Assembly: GCA_023150805.1 (NCBI GenBank)
Contig: JAKLKF010000038.1
Location: 1-56,465 of the forward strand
Source: Myxococcota bacterium
Lineage (GTDB): Bacteria; Myxococcota_A; UBA796; UBA2385
Reading direction: 5' to 3'
DNA: 56,465 bases
The notes under the pieces: generated by a model
Database searches by the model: none
Told to the model about the DNA's origin: nothing
What the model saw: only the letters and a program-made list of their open reading frames with translations
Shown: piece by piece, positions 45,902-54,571 of the stretch
Layout: every line of letters begins with the position of its first letter
Numbering within the stretch: position 1 is the stretch's first letter
Made by a program: the position numbers and the translations under genes

Positions 45902-46572
45902 CGCCACGAGACCCGCCCGATGCGGCGCAGCGCGACCGTGTCTCGCAGCTCGGCCACCCAGCCCTGGTAGCGCAGCCGGGTGGCCGCCTCGTCCTCGCCT
46001 GCCGCCTCCGCGGCGAGGCTGATGTTGCGGTGGACGTAGCGCTCCACGACCAGGCGCCCCTGCGCCCAGGCCTGCACCCCCTCCCGGTCCACGCCCAGCC
46101 GCGCCTCCAGCGCGACCAGCTCGGCGGGATCGAAGGCCGCGAGCAGGCGCTCGGTCCGGTCCCGCACCTGCCCGGGCTCGGGCTGGTAGACGCCGATGTC
46201 GCCGGCCAGCTCCCGCAGCATCACCTGCTCGATCCACCACTCCACGGGTGGCCGGTCTCCGCGGGCGGTGATGGGCAGGGCCGCGGGATCCCGCGACGCC
46301 AGCAGCACCGCGATCTCGACCTCGGACGCGGTGACGACGCGGTCGCCGACGACGGCGACGGCGCGGTCCACGGGCCCCTCGGCCTGCTGCGCCGCCGCGG
46401 ACGGGCCCAGCGCCAGCGCCAGCGCCAGCGCGAGCGCCAACGCCGGAGCGAGCGCCAACGCCGGAGCGAGCGCCCACGCCGGAGCGTGCGCCAACGCGAG
46501 CGCCAGCGCCGGCGCAACCGGCAGCGCGCGCTGGGTGGGTGGGGGGGCGGTGGCGGGGCGGGGCGCGGACAT
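45898..46572 (-). CDS. SurA N-terminal-like periplasmic protein without PPIase domain
   Basis: The 224-residue product has an unusually long Ala/Leu/Pro signal region (about 15-60) built from short DNA repeats, then VDRAVAVVGDRVVTASEVE, the classic start of SurA-type chaperones, and a helical domain. No parvulin domain follows. It could be a minimal periplasmic chaperone or a peptidyl-prolyl isomerase relative that lost its catalytic part. It is translationally coupled to rimI. Confidence 0.7.
   Translation of the reverse strand: MSAPRPATAPPPTQRALPVAPALALALAHAPAWALAPALALAPALALALALALALGPSAAAQQAEGPVDRAVAVVGDRVVTASEVEIAVLLASRDPAALPITARGDRPPVEWWIEQVMLRELAGDIGVYQPEPGQVRDRTERLLAAFDPAELVALEARLGVDREGVQAWAQGRLVVERYVHRNISLAAEAAGEDEAATRLRYQGWVAELRDTVALRRIGRVSWR
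46405..46515. repeat. 18-bp-period tandem repeats in a signal peptide
   Basis: The region contains about three copies of an 18-bp unit (GCGAGCGCCAACGCCGGA type) flanked by 6-bp GCCAGC units. On the minus strand they encode repeated Ala-Leu and Ala-Pro-Ala-Leu stretches in the hydrophobic export signal of the SurA-like protein. Copy-number change would keep the frame and alter the hydrophobic core length. Confidence 0.75.
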
Positions 46573-46641
46573 CGTCGAGCGGGTCGCTTTACCCTGGCGA
46601 CCGGCTGCATTACACGCCCAGGTCCCTTGGAGCGCCCCTTC

Positions 46642-47574
46642 ATGATCTCCGCCCGACAGCTCACCAAGCGCTTCGGCCCGCTGACGGCCGTGGACCGCGT
46701 GACCTTCGAGGTGGAGAAGGGCGAGATCCTGGGCTTCATCGGGCCCAACGGCGCCGGCAAGACGACGACGATGCGCATGCTCACGGGCTTCATCCCGGCC
46801 ACCGAGGGCAGCGCCGTGGTCGCCGGGCACGACGTCTTCGAGGCGCCGATGGAGGTGCGCCGGCGCGTGGGCTACCTGCCGGAGACGCCGCCGCTGTACC
46901 GCGAGCTGACCATCGGCGACTACCTTCGCTTCGTCGCCGAGATCCGGGGGATCTCCCACGGCGACCGGCTGCGGCGGGTGGGCCAGGTGATGGAGCAGGT
47001 CGGCTTGTCGGGCTGGGAGGGCCGCATCCTGGGCAGCCTGTCCAAGGGCTACCGCCAGCGCGTCGGGCTGGCCCAGGCCATCATCCACGACCCGCCGGTG
47101 CTGATCCTGGACGAGCCCACCAGCGGCCTGGACCCCGGGCAGGTCGCCGGGATGCGTGACTTCGTGCAGCACCTGGCCCAGGACCGCACCGTCATCCTGA
47201 GCACCCACATCCTGCCGGAGGTGGAGCTCATCTGCCGACGGGCGGTGATCATCGCCGGCGGCAAGGTCGTGGCGGACGACAGCATCGACGGCCTGCGGCG
47301 GCACGCCGGAGGGGGCCTGCGCTACCGGGTCGAGCTCAAGGACGCCGACCTGGACGCCATTCCCTCGCTGGTGGGCGCCCTGCCCGAGGTCGAGCAGGTC
47401 ACCCCGCGCGGCGTCGACGACGGCTTCACCCTGCTCGACGTGCGCGCCCCCGCCGATCCCCGCACCGCCATCGCCCGCCTGGCCACCACGCGCGGCTGGA
47501 CCCTGCGGGCGATGGAGCGCCACGTGCCCTCCCTGGAAGAGGCCTTCCTCGCCATCGTCGGCGCCGAGCGCTGA
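46642..47574 (+). CDS. ABC transporter ATP-binding protein, Gld/Nos-type
   Basis: The 310-residue protein has Walker A GPNGAGKTTT (37-46), the signature LSKGYRQRVGLAQA, Walker B LILDEPTSGLD and a switch His in STHILPE. LSKGY-type signatures mark the GldA/NosF group that pairs with ABC-2 permeases. The C-terminal 90 residues are a regulatory extension (ERHVPSLEEAFLAIV). It begins a four-gene run with permease, GldG-like and DUF4340 proteins. Confidence 0.9.
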   Translation: MISARQLTKRFGPLTAVDRVTFEVEKGEILGFIGPNGAGKTTTMRMLTGFIPATEGSAVVAGHDVFEAPMEVRRRVGYLPETPPLYRELTIGDYLRFVAEIRGISHGDRLRRVGQVMEQVGLSGWEGRILGSLSKGYRQRVGLAQAIIHDPPVLILDEPTSGLDPGQVAGMRDFVQHLAQDRTVILSTHILPEVELICRRAVIIAGGKVVADDSIDGLRRHAGGGLRYRVELKDADLDAIPSLVGALPEVEQVTPRGVDDGFTLLDVRAPADPRTAIARLATTRGWTLRAMERHVPSLEEAFLAIVGAER

Positions 47575-47605
47575 AGCCCCTCCCCCTGTCCTGACTGGAG
47601 CCGCC

Positions 47606-48319
47606 TTGCAGGTCGCCTGGGCCATCTACAAGAAGGAGCTGAAGGTCTACTTCGTCAGCCCGCTCGCCTACGTCTTCCTGGGCGTGTTCCTGCTGCTGGC
47701 CGGCGCCTTCTTCTACCTGGGTGTGACGATGACCGGCGAGGCCAGCCTGCGGGTGATGCTGGGCAACCTGGCCATCGCCCTGCTGTTCCTGCTGCCCCTC
47801 CTCACGATGCGGCACTTCGCCGAGGAGCGGCGGGCCGGCACCTTCGAGCTGATGATGACGGCGCCCGTGCCGCTGTGGGCGATGTTGCTGGGCAAGTGGG
47901 GCGCGACCTGGACCCTGTGCGTGGCGCTGCTGGCGGGCACCGCCCTGTTCCCGGCGATCCTGGCCTACTACGGTGAGCCCGACTGGGGCGTGATCGCCAC
48001 CAGCTACCTGGGCCTGCTGCTGGTCTGCGGGGCCTTCGTCTCGGCGGGCATGTTCAGCAGCAGCCTGACGGACGAGCCGGTGGCCGCGGGCATGGTCGGC
48101 GTGGTCCTGCTGCTGCCCTTCTGGATCGCGGGGACCCTGGCCGAGCTGGTCGACGCCGCCTGGCTCCGCGCCACGCTGCGCCACGCCTCCTTCCTCACCC
48201 ACATCGAGCCCTTCAGCCGCGGCGTCGTCGACACGGCCGCCCTGGCCTGGTTCGGCCTGTTCACCTTCGCCTTCCTCTTCCTGACCTGGCGCTCGATCGA
48301 GTCCCGGCGGTGGCGGTAG
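47606..48319 (+). CDS. ABC-2 type permease, GldF-like
   Basis: The 237-residue protein has six predicted membrane helices and the conserved RAGTFELMMTAPV loop of the gliding-type permeases. The TTG start at 47606 is supported by GGAG five bases upstream and by its IYKKELKVYFVSPLAYVF N-terminus, which fits the family. It should form the inner-membrane channel with the preceding ATPase. The substrate is unknown. Confidence 0.88.
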   Translation: MQVAWAIYKKELKVYFVSPLAYVFLGVFLLLAGAFFYLGVTMTGEASLRVMLGNLAIALLFLLPLLTMRHFAEERRAGTFELMMTAPVPLWAMLLGKWGATWTLCVALLAGTALFPAILAYYGEPDWGVIATSYLGLLLVCGAFVSAGMFSSSLTDEPVAAGMVGVVLLLPFWIAGTLAELVDAAWLRATLRHASFLTHIEPFSRGVVDTAALAWFGLFTFAFLFLTWRSIESRRWR

Positions 48320-48327
48320 GGGGCCCC

Positions 48328-49794
48328 ATGAACCAGCAGCTCCGCCGCCGCCTGGCCTATGGCTCCAACGCCACCCTGGTCACCGCCATGGTGCTCGGCG
48401 TGCTCGTGCTGCTCTACGTGCTCGCCGACGGCAGCCGGGCGCGCTGGGACCTGTCGGCCGACGCGGCCAACACCCTGCAGGCCGACACCGAGGCCAAGCT
48501 CACCCTGCTGGACGCCGACGGGCTGCCCGTCGAGATCACCGCCTTCAGCCACCAGCGCGGCAAGGAGGACAGCGCCCTGCGGGACCGCGCGGTGCGCGAC
48601 CTGCTGGTCGAGCTGGACACCCGCTCCACCTCGCTGTCCTGGCGGATCGTCGACTTCGACAAGGAGCGGCTGACGGCCGAACGCCTGGGCGTCAACGACT
48701 ACGGCCGCATCGTCGTCCAGCGCGGCCAGGACCGGGTCGACATCAAGGATCGCGACCTGTTCCGCCGGGTCGGCAAGGGCGACGACCGGGGGCTGGAGTT
48801 CCTGGGCGAGGCGGCGCTGTCCCGGGCCTTCGCCCAGCTGCTGGCCCCGACCCGCCGCGTCGTCTACGTCCTGCAGGGCCACGGCGAGCCCTCGCCCACG
48901 GAGCGGGGCCCGGGCGGCCTCTCCGACCTGGTCGCGGCCCTGGACATCGAGCGCTACGACGTCGAGCCGCTGGACCTGCTGCGCACCGACCGCGAGGGCA
49001 ACGCCCCCGTCGTGCCCGAGGACGCCGCCGTGGTCGTGGTCGCGGGCCTGCGCGGGCCCCTGACAGCCCAGGAGGAGGACGTCCTGCTGGAGTACCTGGG
49101 CCGCGGCGGGCCGCTGCTGCTGGCCCTGGACGCCGGGCAGCCGCTGCCGGTCTTCCTGCCGCGGCTGGGCGTGCGCATCCCCGACGGCCTGGCCATGGAC
49201 ACGGTGCTGGTCTTCCCCTACAAGGACCGGCCCGTCCCCGTCTACAAGTCCCACCCGATCACCGAGACGCTGCGGGAGGGCAAGGTCGTCACCATGCTGG
49301 GAGCCCCGGCGCCGCTGCGCCTGGTGGAGCCCGCCCCCGCCGGCCTGCGGGTCGACCCCATCCTGGTCGGTGGGCGCGAGAGCTGGATCGAGCGGGGAGG
49401 GGAGTCGGTCGGCGGCAGCGCGGTGTTCCAGGCCGGGGTGGACGGCGAGGGGCCCACCGTGCTGGCGACCGCCGTCCAGCTCCTGCCCGGCGGAGGGGTG
49501 GTGCGGCCGACGAAGCCGGCCGCTCGCGTCCTGGTCCTGGGCGACAGCGAGGCGCTGACCAACGGCCTGCTGGCCGAGGGCCCCGGCAACAAGGACCTCG
49601 CCCTGAACGCGGTGCACTGGCTGGCCGGCGACGACCAGCGCCTGGGCGCCACCAAGGGCCGCCGCACCGCCGAGCGGCGCCTGGCGCTGACCCTGGAGGA
49701 GACCGACCGCCTGCGCTGGATCAGCCTGTTGCTGCTGCCCGGGCTGGTGTCCATCCTGGGCCTGGCCACCTGGAACAGCCGGAGGGGTCGATGA
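48328..49794 (+). CDS. GldG-like ABC transporter auxiliary protein
   Basis: The 488-residue protein has transmembrane helices at both ends (about 20-37 and 465-483) and a large periplasmic domain between, with YVLQGHGEPSPTERG and GRGGPLLLALDAG typical of the GldG/ABC-auxiliary family. I use ATG 48328, which has AGGGGG before it; GTG 48310 would overlap the permease gene. It probably couples the ABC motor to an envelope partner. It overlaps the next gene by ATGA. Confidence 0.85.
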   Translation: MNQQLRRRLAYGSNATLVTAMVLGVLVLLYVLADGSRARWDLSADAANTLQADTEAKLTLLDADGLPVEITAFSHQRGKEDSALRDRAVRDLLVELDTRSTSLSWRIVDFDKERLTAERLGVNDYGRIVVQRGQDRVDIKDRDLFRRVGKGDDRGLEFLGEAALSRAFAQLLAPTRRVVYVLQGHGEPSPTERGPGGLSDLVAALDIERYDVEPLDLLRTDREGNAPVVPEDAAVVVVAGLRGPLTAQEEDVLLEYLGRGGPLLLALDAGQPLPVFLPRLGVRIPDGLAMDTVLVFPYKDRPVPVYKSHPITETLREGKVVTMLGAPAPLRLVEPAPAGLRVDPILVGGRESWIERGGESVGGSAVFQAGVDGEGPTVLATAVQLLPGGGVVRPTKPAARVLVLGDSEALTNGLLAEGPGNKDLALNAVHWLAGDDQRLGATKGRRTAERRLALTLEETDRLRWISLLLLPGLVSILGLATWNSRRGR

Positions 49795-51311
49795 AGGCCT
49801 TCCGCGGCACGCTCATCGCCGCCGCCGTCTTTGCCCTGGTGTTCATCGCCTGGGCCATGCTCCGGCCCGACCCGCAGGCGCCGGTCGACGGCGAGGGCGT
49901 GCGGATCTTCACCTTCGAGAAGCACGAGCTGGTCTCGGTCCACGTGCAGCCCGCCGGGGCAGACCCCATCACCCTGGTCGAGCGGGACGGGCAGTGGATC
50001 ATCGAGGGGACGGGCTTCGTCGCCGGTCGCTCGATGGTCAACCGCGTCAAGCACCAGCTCCACGACCTGACCAGCCGCGCCACGGTGGTCGAGGCGCCCG
50101 AGCAGCCCGAGCTGTACGGCCTGGGCGCGAACGCGACCCGGGTGAGCCTGACCCTGCGCGACGGGCGGACCCTGTCCTTCGAAGCGGGGGATCCCAACCC
50201 CAGCTCGGTCAGCTACTACATCCGCCCCCTGCCCGGCGACGTCATCTACACGGTCAAGAAGTCGGCCGTCGACTACTACAGCCTCACGCTGGACGAGTTC
50301 CGCGAGCGACGCTTCGCGGGCTTCGACAGCAAGGACGTCACGCGGCTGGACGCGCGCATCGCGATGCCGGCGGGACCGCAGGGCCCGGCGCTCGACCGGA
50401 CCCTGGTGCTCGAGCGGGTGGGCGACCGCGAGTGGGAGATGCGCAGCCCCGAGCAGATGGCCGCCAACGAGGATCGGGTGCGGCGCCTGCTGGGCCGGGT
50501 GAACGCGCTCAAGGCCAGCTCCTTCATCGAGGTGCCCGAGGAGCAGGTCCAGGCCCGGCTGGCCGAGTGGGGCCTGGACGCGCCGCGCCTGGACGTGACC
50601 CTCTCCTTCGCCAGCCGCGAGCCCCTGCGGGTCAAGGTGGGCGGCGACGCCCCCAGCGACAGCCAGTTCGAGGAGCTGGCCTACATGCTGGTGGACGGGG
50701 ACAGCACCGTCTACGTGGCCCGCCGCGGGATGCTGGAGGAGTTCGCCCAGGACCTGCAGGAGCTGCGCAACCGCAAGGTCGTGCGCATGGAGGCCGCCGA
50801 GGTGCGCGCCATCGACGCCACCCTGCGGGCCGAGCCGCCCCAGGAGGACCTGGCGGGCACCGCGGGCGTGCGCTTCGCCGCCGAGCAGTGGATGTGGGAC
50901 GACGGCGTGCCGGTGCCCGGCAGCACCCCCGAGCGCGTCGCCCGCTACCTTGCCGAGCTGGAGGTGGACGCCTTCGTCGACGACCAGCCCGGCGACCTGG
51001 CCCGCTACGGCCTGGTCGACCCGGTCGCGCGCGTGGTCCTGCGCAACGAGGCGGGCGAGGAGCGGGTCGTGCGCATCGGTGACCCCGGCGAGCCGCAGCT
51101 CGACCCGGAGGGCAACCCCCGCGAGCGCCGCTACGTCAGCATCGAGGGCGCCGAGCCCGTCTACCTGGTCGACCTGCGCGTGCTCAGCGTGGTGCGCGAC
51201 CTGGTACGCGAGGGCAACCGCAAGAAGGACAAGGACGCCGAGGCCGCCGCGCGGCTGGAGCGCATCCCCTCCGAGGCCGCGCCGGAGGAGGGGGAGCAGG
51301 ACGGGCAATAG
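49791..51311 (+). CDS. DUF4340 domain protein
   Basis: The 506-residue protein has one N-terminal transmembrane helix (about 8-24) and a long periplasmic part with repeated beta units of DUF4340 type (LVERDGQWIIEG, YGLGANATRVSLTLRDGRTLSFEAG around 110-135, and a related unit near 405-440). DUF4340 genes regularly follow GldG-like genes, as here with an ATGA overlap. The last 35 residues are charged and disordered. The function is probably as an envelope component of the ABC system. Confidence 0.82.
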   Translation: MKAFRGTLIAAAVFALVFIAWAMLRPDPQAPVDGEGVRIFTFEKHELVSVHVQPAGADPITLVERDGQWIIEGTGFVAGRSMVNRVKHQLHDLTSRATVVEAPEQPELYGLGANATRVSLTLRDGRTLSFEAGDPNPSSVSYYIRPLPGDVIYTVKKSAVDYYSLTLDEFRERRFAGFDSKDVTRLDARIAMPAGPQGPALDRTLVLERVGDREWEMRSPEQMAANEDRVRRLLGRVNALKASSFIEVPEEQVQARLAEWGLDAPRLDVTLSFASREPLRVKVGGDAPSDSQFEELAYMLVDGDSTVYVARRGMLEEFAQDLQELRNRKVVRMEAAEVRAIDATLRAEPPQEDLAGTAGVRFAAEQWMWDDGVPVPGSTPERVARYLAELEVDAFVDDQPGDLARYGLVDPVARVVLRNEAGEERVVRIGDPGEPQLDPEGNPRERRYVSIEGAEPVYLVDLRVLSVVRDLVREGNRKKDKDAEAAARLERIPSEAAPEEGEQDGQ

Positions 51312-51353
51312 CAGAGCGGGCGCGCCCGCCACCTCGGGCGTCGAGGAGTCGTG

Positions 51354-52982
51354 ATGATCGGCAACGGTGTGCTCCTGCTGGGGATGGTGCTGGGCTGTGG
51401 CGGGTCGGAGCCGGCGGCTCCCGCGGGCACCGCCGCGCCCGCCGTGGGCTTCGCCGCGCCCGCCGTGGGCTTCGCCGCGCCCGCCGTGGGCTTCGCCCTG
51501 GCCTTCTCCAGCCGCGTCGACGGGGAGATCGAGCCCTGTGGTTGACCGAAGAACCCTCGGGGCGGTCTGTCCCGTCGCAACCACCTGCTGATCGAGCGGG
51601 GCCCCGAGCTGGCCGCGCGCGGCCTGCCCCTGTTCGTCGTCGACGCTGGCGACCTGGGCTGGAAGTCCGCCGCCGCCTCGCCCGCCGTGGTCGAGCAGCA
51701 CCGGAAGAAGCTCGACCTGCAGCTCCAGAGCTTCGCGCTGGCCGGCATCGACGCCTGGACCCCGGGCGAGGGGGACCTGGCCCTGGGGCTGGCGGCCGTG
51801 CGCGAGACCGCCGCCCGCCACCAGGTGCCGGTCGTGGCCGCCAACCTGCGCTGCCAGGGGCAGGCCCCCTTCCCGGCCGCGCGGGTGGCCGAGCGCGGCG
51901 GGGTCCGCGTCGGCTTCGTGGGGCTCATCGACCCCGCGCTGCTGGGCGCGGGCGGCGCCGACGGCTGCGTGGCCGAGCCGGTCCTGCCGGCCCTGGGCCA
52001 GGCCCTGGCCGCGCTGGGACCCGTCGACGCCCTGGTCGTGCTCAGCCACCAGGAGGGCTCCGCCGACGCGGCGCTGGCGCCCGCGCTGCCCCAGGGGGCG
52101 CTCGTCGTCAACGGCCACGGCGGCCTGAGCCACGACGCGGCGCTGAGCGTCGGGCCGGGCATGGTCCAGCTCGCCGCCGGCTCGCGGGGCAAGGCCCTCG
52201 GCCTGGCGGAGATCACCTTCACGGCGGGCGGGCAGGGCTTCCAGGGCCAGGCCTCCGAGGGCGACCAGAAGCGCCTGGCCCGCTTCCAGGAGCGGCTGGC
52301 CAAGGCCCGGGAGGAGCTGGCCGCCGGCGCCCTCGATCCCACCGCCCAGGCCCGCGCCGAGCGCCAGGTCGCCTTCTACGAGCGCGAGATCGCCACGCTG
52401 CAGGCCCGCCTCGACGCCGCCGCCGCCGCCGCGGGTGCGGCCCGGCACGACGTGGCCGTCCGCCTGCTCGACCTGGGCAAGGAGCTGCCCGAGCACCCCG
52501 AGACCCTGGCCCTGGTCGAGGCGACCAAGGCCCTGCTGGGCAAGGGGCCGGACGGGGCCCTCGCCGCGGCCGACGGCGGCAAGATCGCCTACGCGGGCAG
52601 CCCCGCCTGCCAGGCCTGTCACCCCGCCGAGACGACCCAGTGGCAGGCCACGGCCCACGCCACGGCCTGGAAGAGCCTGGTCGACGACGGCCGGCACCTG
52701 GACCAGGCGTGCTGGCGCTGCCACGCCACCGGCGCCTTCGACGAGGCCGGCCCTCAGCACCCCATGCAGGTCGGCCCGCCCTTGCAGGGCGTGGGCTGCG
52801 AGTCCTGCCACGGACCGGGCAAGGACCACGTCGCCGCGCCGACCGCGGCCAACATCCTGCGCGACCCCCCCGAGCTGCTGTGCACCACCTGCCACGACGG
52901 CGTGCAGGACGAGGGGCGCTTCGACTGGGAGCGCTACCGCCCGATGGTCGCGCACCGCGCGGCGGCGCCGTCCCCGCCATGA
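51354..52982 (+). CDS. Predicted selenoprotein: metallophosphatase-like domain fused to tetrahaem cytochrome c
   Basis: Read through one in-frame TGA (51543-51545) this is a 542-residue lipoprotein. ATG 51354 has GAGGAG five bases upstream; the lipobox is VLGC (Cys15), followed by three AAPAVGF repeats. The TGA sits in GEIEPCG-(TGA)-PKNPRGGLSRR, where this 5-prime-nucleotidase/UshA-like family normally has a second Cys (EPCGC), so residue 64 is predicted to be selenocysteine, giving a Cys-Gly-Sec motif. The frame continues with family sequence (LFVVDAGD, VNGHGG), a coiled coil and four haem sites: CQACH 419, CWRCH 453, CESCH 482, CTTCH 510, like cytochrome c554. It is likely a redox enzyme outside the inner membrane. 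If the TGA were a true stop only a 63-residue lipopeptide would be made. Confidence 0.8.
51432..51494. repeat. Three perfect 21-bp tandem repeats
   Basis: Three identical 21-bp copies (51432-51452, 51453-51473, 51474-51494) encode AAPAVGF three times in the linker just after the lipidation Cys of the selenoprotein. Confidence 0.9.
51558..51574 (+). promoter_or_regulatory. Bacterial SECIS hairpin
   Basis: CGGGGC (51558-51563) pairs with GUCCCG (51569-51574), six pairs including one G-U, closing the pentaloop GGUCU (51564-51568). The stem begins 12 nt and the loop 18 nt after the TGA. From memory the E. coli fdhF selenocysteine insertion hairpin has the same GGUCU loop and a similar distance. 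In the frame it codes for RGGLS, so it is both coding and structural. Confidence 0.8.
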
Positions 52983-53506
52983 GCGACCCGGCCTGGCAGC
53001 GCCCGCTCCGGGACGAGGAGCGAGCCTGGATCGAGGAGCGGCGCCGCTACTGCTTCGTGATCTACGAGGGGCGCCTCACCCCGCACCGCAGCTGCGGCGT
53101 CGCCCTGGCCGAGACCTTCGGCCTGCCGACGCCCTCCTACCAGTCCCTGCGCCGGGGCGGCATCACCGGTCGGGGCGAGTGTGGCTCCCTGGTGGCCGGC
53201 CGGCTGGTCCTGGGCGAGCTGCTGGGGGACCCCGACCCGACGGGCCCGGTCACGCCCGCGCTGCGGCAGGCGATGGAGGACTACGATCGCCAGTGGCCGC
53301 AGGCGCTGCGCCGGGGCGCGGTGACCGACAGCGTCGTCTGCAACGACCTGACGGGGCAGTTCCCGGCCTTCACCGCGCCCGAGCGCCTGTCCTTCTGCAC
53401 CCTGCTCGCCTCGGACGTCGCGGCGCTCGTGGCCGAGATCCTGGTCCGCCGCGGCCACCGGCTGCCCCCTGCGCCGGGAGATCCGTCGCCCGCCGGGCCG
53501 GGCTGA
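52979..53506 (+). CDS. C_GCAxxG_C_C family-like redox protein
   Basis: The 175-residue protein has spaced Cys residues at 25, 39, 68, 121 and 140 in the pattern of the C_GCAxxG_C_C family (RSCGVALAETFGL, GRGECGSLVAGRLVLG, and single Cys in VCNDL and LSFCTLL). These proteins are predicted redox or metal-binding proteins, often near cytochromes. It has no signal peptide. Its ATG overlaps the selenoprotein stop (ATGA), so the two are translated together and may share electrons or a maturation role. Confidence 0.75.
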   Translation: MSDPAWQRPLRDEERAWIEERRRYCFVIYEGRLTPHRSCGVALAETFGLPTPSYQSLRRGGITGRGECGSLVAGRLVLGELLGDPDPTGPVTPALRQAMEDYDRQWPQALRRGAVTDSVVCNDLTGQFPAFTAPERLSFCTLLASDVAALVAEILVRRGHRLPPAPGDPSPAGPG

Positions 53507-53511
53507 TCCCT

Positions 53512-53527
53512 TGCCCGATCGGGGGCA
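53512..53527 (+). terminator. Weak hairpin upstream of tsaD
   Basis: TGCCC (53512-53516) pairs with GGGCA (53523-53527) around GATCGG. It lies in the 39-bp gap before tsaD and could end the selenoprotein operon, but the stem is short and no T-tract follows. Confidence 0.25.
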
Positions 53528-53545
53528 CCGGGGCATGACCGCGCC

Positions 53546-54571
53546 ATGATCGTGCTCGGCATCGAGACCTCGTGCGACGAGACCGCGGCGGCGGTGGTGG
53601 GCCCCGGCGTCGGCGGCCCCGGCCAGCCCGCCACGGCCGTGCTCTCCGACGTGATCCACAGCCAGGAGATCCACGCCCGCTACGGCGGTGTGGTGCCCGA
53701 GCTGGCCAGCCGCTCCCACGCCGACCACGTCGTCGCCACGGCCCGCGCCGCGCTGGACCGGGCGGGGGTCGCGCGGCCCGACGCCGTGGCCGCCACCGCG
53801 GGGCCGGGGCTGCTGGGCGCGGTGCTGGTGGGCCTGTGCTTCGGCAAGGCGCTCGCCGCCGGCTGGGGCGTGCCCTTCGTCGGCGTCAACCACCTGGAGG
53901 GGCACCTGCTCTCGCCCCTGCTGGAGGCGCCTCCTCCCCCCTGGCCCTTCCTGGCCCTGGTCGTCAGCGGCGGGCACACGACCCTGTACCTGGCGCGGGG
54001 GCTGGGCCGCTACGAGACGCTGGCCAGCACGGTCGACGACGCCGCCGGCGAGGCCTACGACAAGGTCTCGCGCATGCTCGGCCTGGGCTACCCCGGCGGG
54101 CCCGTCGTGGACCGCCTCGCCGACACCGGTCGTCCCGGCGCCTTCCACCTGCCCCGGCCGGTCGTGCGCGACCGGGACAGCCGGGCGGTGACCCTGGACT
54201 GGTCCTTCTCGGGGCTGAAGACCGCGGTGCGCACGCTGCTGGAGGAGCACCCCGCCGCCCCCGCCGACGACGTGGCCCTGGCCTTCCAGGAGGCGGTGGT
54301 GGACGTGCTGCTGGATCGAGTCCAGCGCGCCGCCGCCCAGCACGGCGTGACCGACGTCGCCGTCAGCGGCGGGGTCGCCGCCAACAGCCGCCTGCGGGCC
54401 CGCCTGGGCGCCCTGCACGACCAGGGGGCCCTGCGCGTCGTGCTGCCTCCCCGGTCGCGCTGCACCGACAACGGCGCGATGATCGCCCACGCCGGCCGCC
54501 TGCGCCTGCTCGCCGGGCAGGTCGACCCGCTGGACCTCGCCGCCCGGGCGAGCTGGGCCCCGGGCTCGTGA
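53546..54571 (+). CDS. tsaD: tRNA N6-adenosine threonylcarbamoyltransferase TsaD
   Basis: The 341-residue protein has the Kae1/TsaD motifs GIETSCDET, the metal-binding NHLEGH (His116, His120), VVSGGHT and SGGVAANSRLR. With TsaB and TsaE it transfers the threonylcarbamoyl group to A37 of tRNA. tsaE is at 26481 in this window; tsaB is not seen. It overlaps rsmA by GTGA. Confidence 0.95.
   Translation: MIVLGIETSCDETAAAVVGPGVGGPGQPATAVLSDVIHSQEIHARYGGVVPELASRSHADHVVATARAALDRAGVARPDAVAATAGPGLLGAVLVGLCFGKALAAGWGVPFVGVNHLEGHLLSPLLEAPPPPWPFLALVVSGGHTTLYLARGLGRYETLASTVDDAAGEAYDKVSRMLGLGYPGGPVVDRLADTGRPGAFHLPRPVVRDRDSRAVTLDWSFSGLKTAVRTLLEEHPAAPADDVALAFQEAVVDVLLDRVQRAAAQHGVTDVAVSGGVAANSRLRARLGALHDQGALRVVLPPRSRCTDNGAMIAHAGRLRLLAGQVDPLDLAARASWAPGS

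Noticed and set aside
51354..51545. Short 63-residue lipopeptide gene followed by a separate gene starting at GTG 51687
   Set aside because: Both parts share a frame, the sequence between TGA and 51687 encodes conserved family residues, and a SECIS-like hairpin follows. A nonsense pseudogene or sequencing error remains possible but explains less.
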